Shown here piece by piece: positions 61,329 to 64,000 of a stretch of 64,000 nucleotides of DNA. The position numbers and the translations under genes are program-made. Numbering within the stretch: position 1 is the stretch's first letter; each line of letters starts with the position of its first letter. This DNA comes from Amycolatopsis orientalis DSM 40040 = KCTC 9412. GTDB lineage: Bacteria > Actinomycetota > Actinomycetes > Mycobacteriales > Pseudonocardiaceae. The notes under the pieces are model-generated. The model searched no databases, was not told the origin of the DNA, and worked only from the letters and a program-made list of their open reading frames with translations. The stretch spans positions 248,001 through 312,000 of the forward strand of contig NZ_ASJB01000042.1 of assembly GCF_000478275.1 (NCBI RefSeq), given 5' to 3'.

Positions 61329-62738
61329 TCAAGCACGCCGCGAAACCCCCCAGAGCCTGATTCCCAGTGCCACCGCGATCACGGCCGCGGCGGTGAGCCA
61401 CCAGAACGTCACCCGGAACGCCATCGCCGTCCCCGACGGCAGCAGGTTCGCCAGCACGACGGCGAACAGCGCCGTCCCCGCCGCCCCGCCGACGCGGCTG
61501 ACGATGTTGATCTGCGCGACGGCGTCGGGCAGCTGCTCCTTGGTGACGGCCGCGTAGCCGGCCGTCGTCGCGGGCAGCAGCAGGAAGGCCACGGCCAATC
61601 CCCTGGCCACCAACAGGATCTGCACGACGACACCGTCCGGCGGGAAGCCGCCGATCGCGAACGGGACGGTGGTGGCGAGCGTCGCGGCACTCCCCCACGC
61701 CGCCACGAGGCCCGCGCTGTACCGGTCGGTGAGCCTGCCGGAGACCGGCAGTGCGATCGCCGTGCCGACCCCGAGGCTCATCAGCAGCAGGCCCGTCTCG
61801 ATGACCCCGTTCCCGCCCTGCACCTGGAAGTACAGCGGCAGCAGGAAAAGCGCGCCGAACAACGCCGGGGCGGCGAAGAAGGAAAGCGCGACAGCCGCGG
61901 TGTAGACCCGGCTCCGGAACAAGGTCAGGTCCATGACCGCGTCCGCCCGCCCCCACGAGCGCCGGACGAACAGCGCCAGCAGCGCGATCCCGGCCGCGAG
62001 CGGCGCCAGCACACCCACACCGAACTCCGCGCCGCCCTCACCCCAGGTGGTGAGCCCGTACAGCAACGCCGGGATCCCCAAGCTCACCAAGAGGAAACCG
62101 AGCCAGTCGGGACGCGCCGCCGCGCCCTTCTCGCCACGGGGAACCAGGCGCAGGCCGAGCACCAGGGCGACCACGCCGATCGGGATGTTGATCAGGAACA
62201 GCCATTCCCACGACAGCCCGCGCAGCAGGACACCGCCGAGGACCGGGCCGAACGTCGGGCCCACACTCATCACGATGCCCAGCGTTCCCATGACCCGGCC
62301 GAGCCGGGCGGGCCCGACGGCCTGGCCGAGCACCGTCTGCCCGGCGGGCACGAGCAACCCGGCGGCGAGGCCCTGCAGTACCCGCAGCCCGATCAGCCAG
62401 CCGACGTTCCCGGCGAGCGCGCACAGCGCCGACGCCACGGTGAACGCCGCCAGCGACATCAGCCAGACCCGGCCCGCGCCGAACCGGCGGCTGAGCCAGC
62501 CGCACAACGGCAGCGCGATCGCGAGCGCCACCAGATACACGGTGAAAACCCATTGCACGGAAGCGATTCCGGCGCCGAGTTCCTGGGTGAGCGTCTCGGC
62601 GCCCACCGCGAGGACCGTGGTGTCCAGCATGGTCATGAACGCGCCGAGCACGATCACCCAGGCCATCCGCCAGGCCTCGGCCGGAACCTTGTCCGGCGGC
62701 GGGGCCGCCTCCGCCCGCCGTTGTGCCGATACAGCCAT
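61329..62738 (-). CDS. DHA2-family (EmrB/QacA-type) MFS drug exporter
   Basis: 469 residues with about 14 helices. The family motif in TM1 is LGAFMTMLDTTVLAVGAETL (D1-type LDxTxxxVA), and motif C in TM5 is GPTFGPVLGGVLL. DHA2 pumps expel dyes, biocides and antibiotics by proton antiport. ATG at 62738 has GAGGAG upstream. Its promoter has the 19-bp spacer and dyad expected for a MerR-type activator (62781-62811), so induction by a drug-sensing MerR protein encoded elsewhere is likely. Confidence 0.94.
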   Translation of the reverse strand: MAVSAQRRAEAAPPPDKVPAEAWRMAWVIVLGAFMTMLDTTVLAVGAETLTQELGAGIASVQWVFTVYLVALAIALPLCGWLSRRFGAGRVWLMSLAAFTVASALCALAGNVGWLIGLRVLQGLAAGLLVPAGQTVLGQAVGPARLGRVMGTLGIVMSVGPTFGPVLGGVLLRGLSWEWLFLINIPIGVVALVLGLRLVPRGEKGAAARPDWLGFLLVSLGIPALLYGLTTWGEGGAEFGVGVLAPLAAGIALLALFVRRSWGRADAVMDLTLFRSRVYTAAVALSFFAAPALFGALFLLPLYFQVQGGNGVIETGLLLMSLGVGTAIALPVSGRLTDRYSAGLVAAWGSAATLATTVPFAIGGFPPDGVVVQILLVARGLAVAFLLLPATTAGYAAVTKEQLPDAVAQINIVSRVGGAAGTALFAVVLANLLPSGTAMAFRVTFWWLTAAAVIAVALGIRLWGVSRRA

Positions 62739-62780
62739 CGGGATGTTCTCCTCACGTGCCAGGGGATCTTGACCTGGCCC

Positions 62781-62811
62781 ACGCTAAAACCTCTACTTAA
62801 CTCAAGGTCAA
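62781..62811 (-). promoter_or_regulatory. MerR-type promoter of the DHA2 exporter
   Basis: Minus strand: -35 TTGACC (62806-62811), 19-bp spacer, -10 TAGCGT (62781-62786), with the dyad ACCT-N12-AGGT (62789-62808) in the spacer. The layout and the -35 hexamer are the same as at 35560-35590, and both begin TTGACCTTGA. No merR gene is adjacent. Confidence 0.78.
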
Positions 62812-62847
62812 GCGAAGAACACCCGTCTCATAAGGCTTCGCAAGGAT

Positions 62848-62893
62848 GTCGTGAGTGGTAAGTGTCGTTAGAACGACACTTACCACTCACGAC
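62848..62893. repeat. 46-bp perfect palindromic hairpin, family A copy 3
   Basis: 22-bp perfect arms with core GTGAGTGGTAA and loop AG, 18 bp beyond the stop codon (62912, minus strand) of the small-gene operon and upstream of the DHA2 promoter. It differs from copy 1 by one base pair (CG to TA) with both arms changed. Confidence 0.9.
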
Positions 62894-62911
62894 CTGCAGC
62901 TCGCGCCTACC

Positions 62912-63379
62912 TCACTTCGGCGGCCGCAGCCGCGGGGAGAGCTTGGTGAGCGCCAATTCCTCCAGCCGACTGGAGATTTCCGCGAGTCCGGCGTCGAACC
63001 GGTCCAGGTCCACGCCACGCTCGGACAGGTCGTCACGGACGTGCTTCTCGACCTTCGCCCAGTCGTTGCGATACCGGGTGGCGAGTTCCTTCCACGGCAC
63101 GCCCGCCAGCTCGGCGGCGAGGGCGCTGTCGTAGGCGAGCAGGCCGCGCACCATCAGGTACGCGATGCCCGGATAGCCGAGATAGCCCTGCCAGTACGAC
63201 CCGTTGTCGTTGGCCGTGATCGATCCCGCGGCCGGATCGTGGCGCACGTCGTACGTCTTCGCCTTGTCCGAAGACGTCACGCGCGCCGTGTCACCGTCGA
63301 CCTCGACCCGCCCGTCGGCGACCGCGCCGAGCGCCTCGTAGATCTTGATGACCGGCGACGGCTTCCACTCCGCGGCCAC
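62912..63379 (-). CDS. Conserved-looking actinobacterial protein (155 aa), unrecognised
   Basis: 155 residues: IKIYEALGAVADGRVEVDGDTARVTSSDKAKTYDVRHDP, then YWQGYLGYPGIAYLMVRGLLAYDSALAAELAGVPWKELATRYRNDWAKVEKHV and a helical C-terminus. It is soluble, with a beta-rich start and helical end, and I recognise no family. GTG at 63379 follows directly on the TGA of the upstream DUF1905 gene (TGAGTG) with GGAGGG upstream, so the two are cotranscribed and coupled. Confidence 0.78.
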   Translation of the reverse strand: MAAEWKPSPVIKIYEALGAVADGRVEVDGDTARVTSSDKAKTYDVRHDPAAGSITANDNGSYWQGYLGYPGIAYLMVRGLLAYDSALAAELAGVPWKELATRYRNDWAKVEKHVRDDLSERGVDLDRFDAGLAEISSRLEELALTKLSPRLRPPK

Positions 63380-63649
63380 TCAGCCCTCCAGCCGTTCGAG
63401 CAGGACGACGTCCACGGTGTCGCCCTCCTCCTTGCCGATCGCCTTGCGCACTTCGGCCTTCACCGGGAGTTTGTGGGTACCGTCGCCCAGCGCCATGAAC
63501 GAGCTCCGGAACGGATGCCCGTCGATGGTCCCGCGGACCTTGACCAGGCCCTTGGTGCCGAAGAATTCGGCGGAGCCGGGCATGACCACGTATGTCCAGC
63601 CGCCCTTTTCCGGGCTCTTGAGCAGCGTCGCGGTGAACCTTTTGTCCAT
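63380..63649 (-). CDS. DUF1905-domain protein
   Basis: 89 residues: [79 protein letters not shown] matches the small beta-barrel DUF1905 fold, of unknown function and often found with YdeI-like partners. ATG at 63649. First gene of a two-gene operon. Confidence 0.88.
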   Translation of the reverse strand: MDKRFTATLLKSPEKGGWTYVVMPGSAEFFGTKGLVKVRGTIDGHPFRSSFMALGDGTHKLPVKAEVRKAIGKEEGDTVDVVLLERLEG

Positions 63650-63689
63650 AAAGGCACCCTACGACAGGGCACCGACGAAACCGCGGGTT

Positions 63690-64000
63690 TCAGAGGGTGA
63701 CGCGGATGCGCACCCGGTGGCCGACGTCGCGCGCCCAGGACCGGATCAGCGCCCAGTCGCGGAAGTCGCCGGCCCACGGGCCCGCGGCCATGATCTTCCA
63801 GAACAGGCCCTTCGCGGTGGCCGGGGTGAGCCTGCCGCCGAAGGTGGCGGTGCGTTCGGCGTCGATCCGCGCGGCGAGCAGGGCGACCCCGGCTGGCAGG
63901 CTGATGTGTTTGCCCGCGGCGAGCGGTCCGCAGGGACCGCTGTGGAACAGCCAGACCGGGCGGTTCCGGAGCGCCTCCTCGTGCTCGGCGAGCAGGCGTA
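63690..64000 (-). CDS. Flavodoxin-domain protein (N-terminus beyond window edge)
   Basis: The visible 103 C-terminal residues include RPVWLFHSGPCGP, LAARIDAERTATFGGRL and KGLFWKIMAAGPWAGDFRDWALIRSWARDVG. This matches the C-terminal half of flavodoxin-like proteins related to menaquinone-dependent protoporphyrinogen oxidase (HemG): the W-x-F-S-G-P strand, the FGG strand and the final helix with W..I..WA. The start is outside the window. Same strand as the DUF1905 operon, 40 bp upstream of it. Confidence 0.7.
   Translation of the reverse strand, partial: RLLAEHEEALRNRPVWLFHSGPCGPLAAGKHISLPAGVALLAARIDAERTATFGGRLTPATAKGLFWKIMAAGPWAGDFRDWALIRSWARDVGHRVRIRVTL

Overview
The window is high-GC actinobacterial chromosome, most likely Amycolatopsis or a close Pseudonocardiaceae relative. 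This follows from the strong GC3 bias of every real frame, many GTG/TTG starts, an SsgA/SsgB-type sporulation protein, F420 enzymes including an F420-dependent glucose-6-phosphate dehydrogenase, actinobacterial KstR and SOS-box operators, and near-perfect palindromic intergenic hairpins. The genus is an inference; no rRNA or complete tRNA is present.

Layout. 1-10 kb: steroid/lipid catabolism and regulators (two F420 LLM oxidoreductases, a Tat-exported 3-ketosteroid dehydrogenase, SRPBCC, IclR, TetR, HxlR, a Ser/Thr kinase, a secreted amidase). Two KstR-type boxes tie one LLM gene and the dehydrogenase to cholesterol control. 10-16 kb: a TPR protein lacking its HTH, an SsgB-like protein, a 166-bp foldback MITE that supplies the stop codon of an XRE/membrane/lectin-like regulator, then an unrecognised two-gene operon of membrane-anchored proteins, the second with three 28-residue repeats. 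15-21 kb: fgd, a DIP1984-like protein, a Cys-rich copper-binding protein, CBS protein, Zn-alcohol dehydrogenase, VOC, GNAT and EamA genes. 22-32 kb: an XRE-NB-ARC-TPR STAND regulator divergent from a 6-codon ORF, a P450, a GGDEF protein, a PAP2 phosphatase, a CseB/CseC-like two-component system translationally coupled to a GerMN-type lipoprotein.

32-44 kb: RNase HI, SOS-controlled DNA polymerase IV, a MerR-HEAT/HEAT operon with a textbook 19-bp-spacer MerR promoter, DUF6010, GlxA regulator, a secreted alpha-L-fucosidase, an MFS exporter, two minute ORFs encoding DNNW peptides, a second GGDEF protein and a DUF222/HNH (13E12-type) gene followed by a degenerate repeat tract. 44-54 kb: a single-chain acyl-CoA carboxylase of eukaryote-like architecture, cytochrome c oxidase subunit I coupled to a bifunctional-nuclease-family protein, and a LysR/YeiH divergent pair. 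54-64 kb: MFS, EamA/MocR with overlapping divergent start codons, Crp/Fnr, two tandem paralogous membrane proteins, a sialidase, a DHA2 efflux pump under a MerR-type promoter, and small conserved genes.

The best candidates for something undescribed are the minute tandem DNNW-peptide genes (40598-40709), the palindromic hairpin family with compensatory changes (24611, 61282, 62848), the foldback MITE (11913-12078), the membrane-anchored 28-residue-repeat operon (13200-15478), and the 6-codon ORF plus hairpin between the STAND regulator and an EamA transporter (21977-22083).
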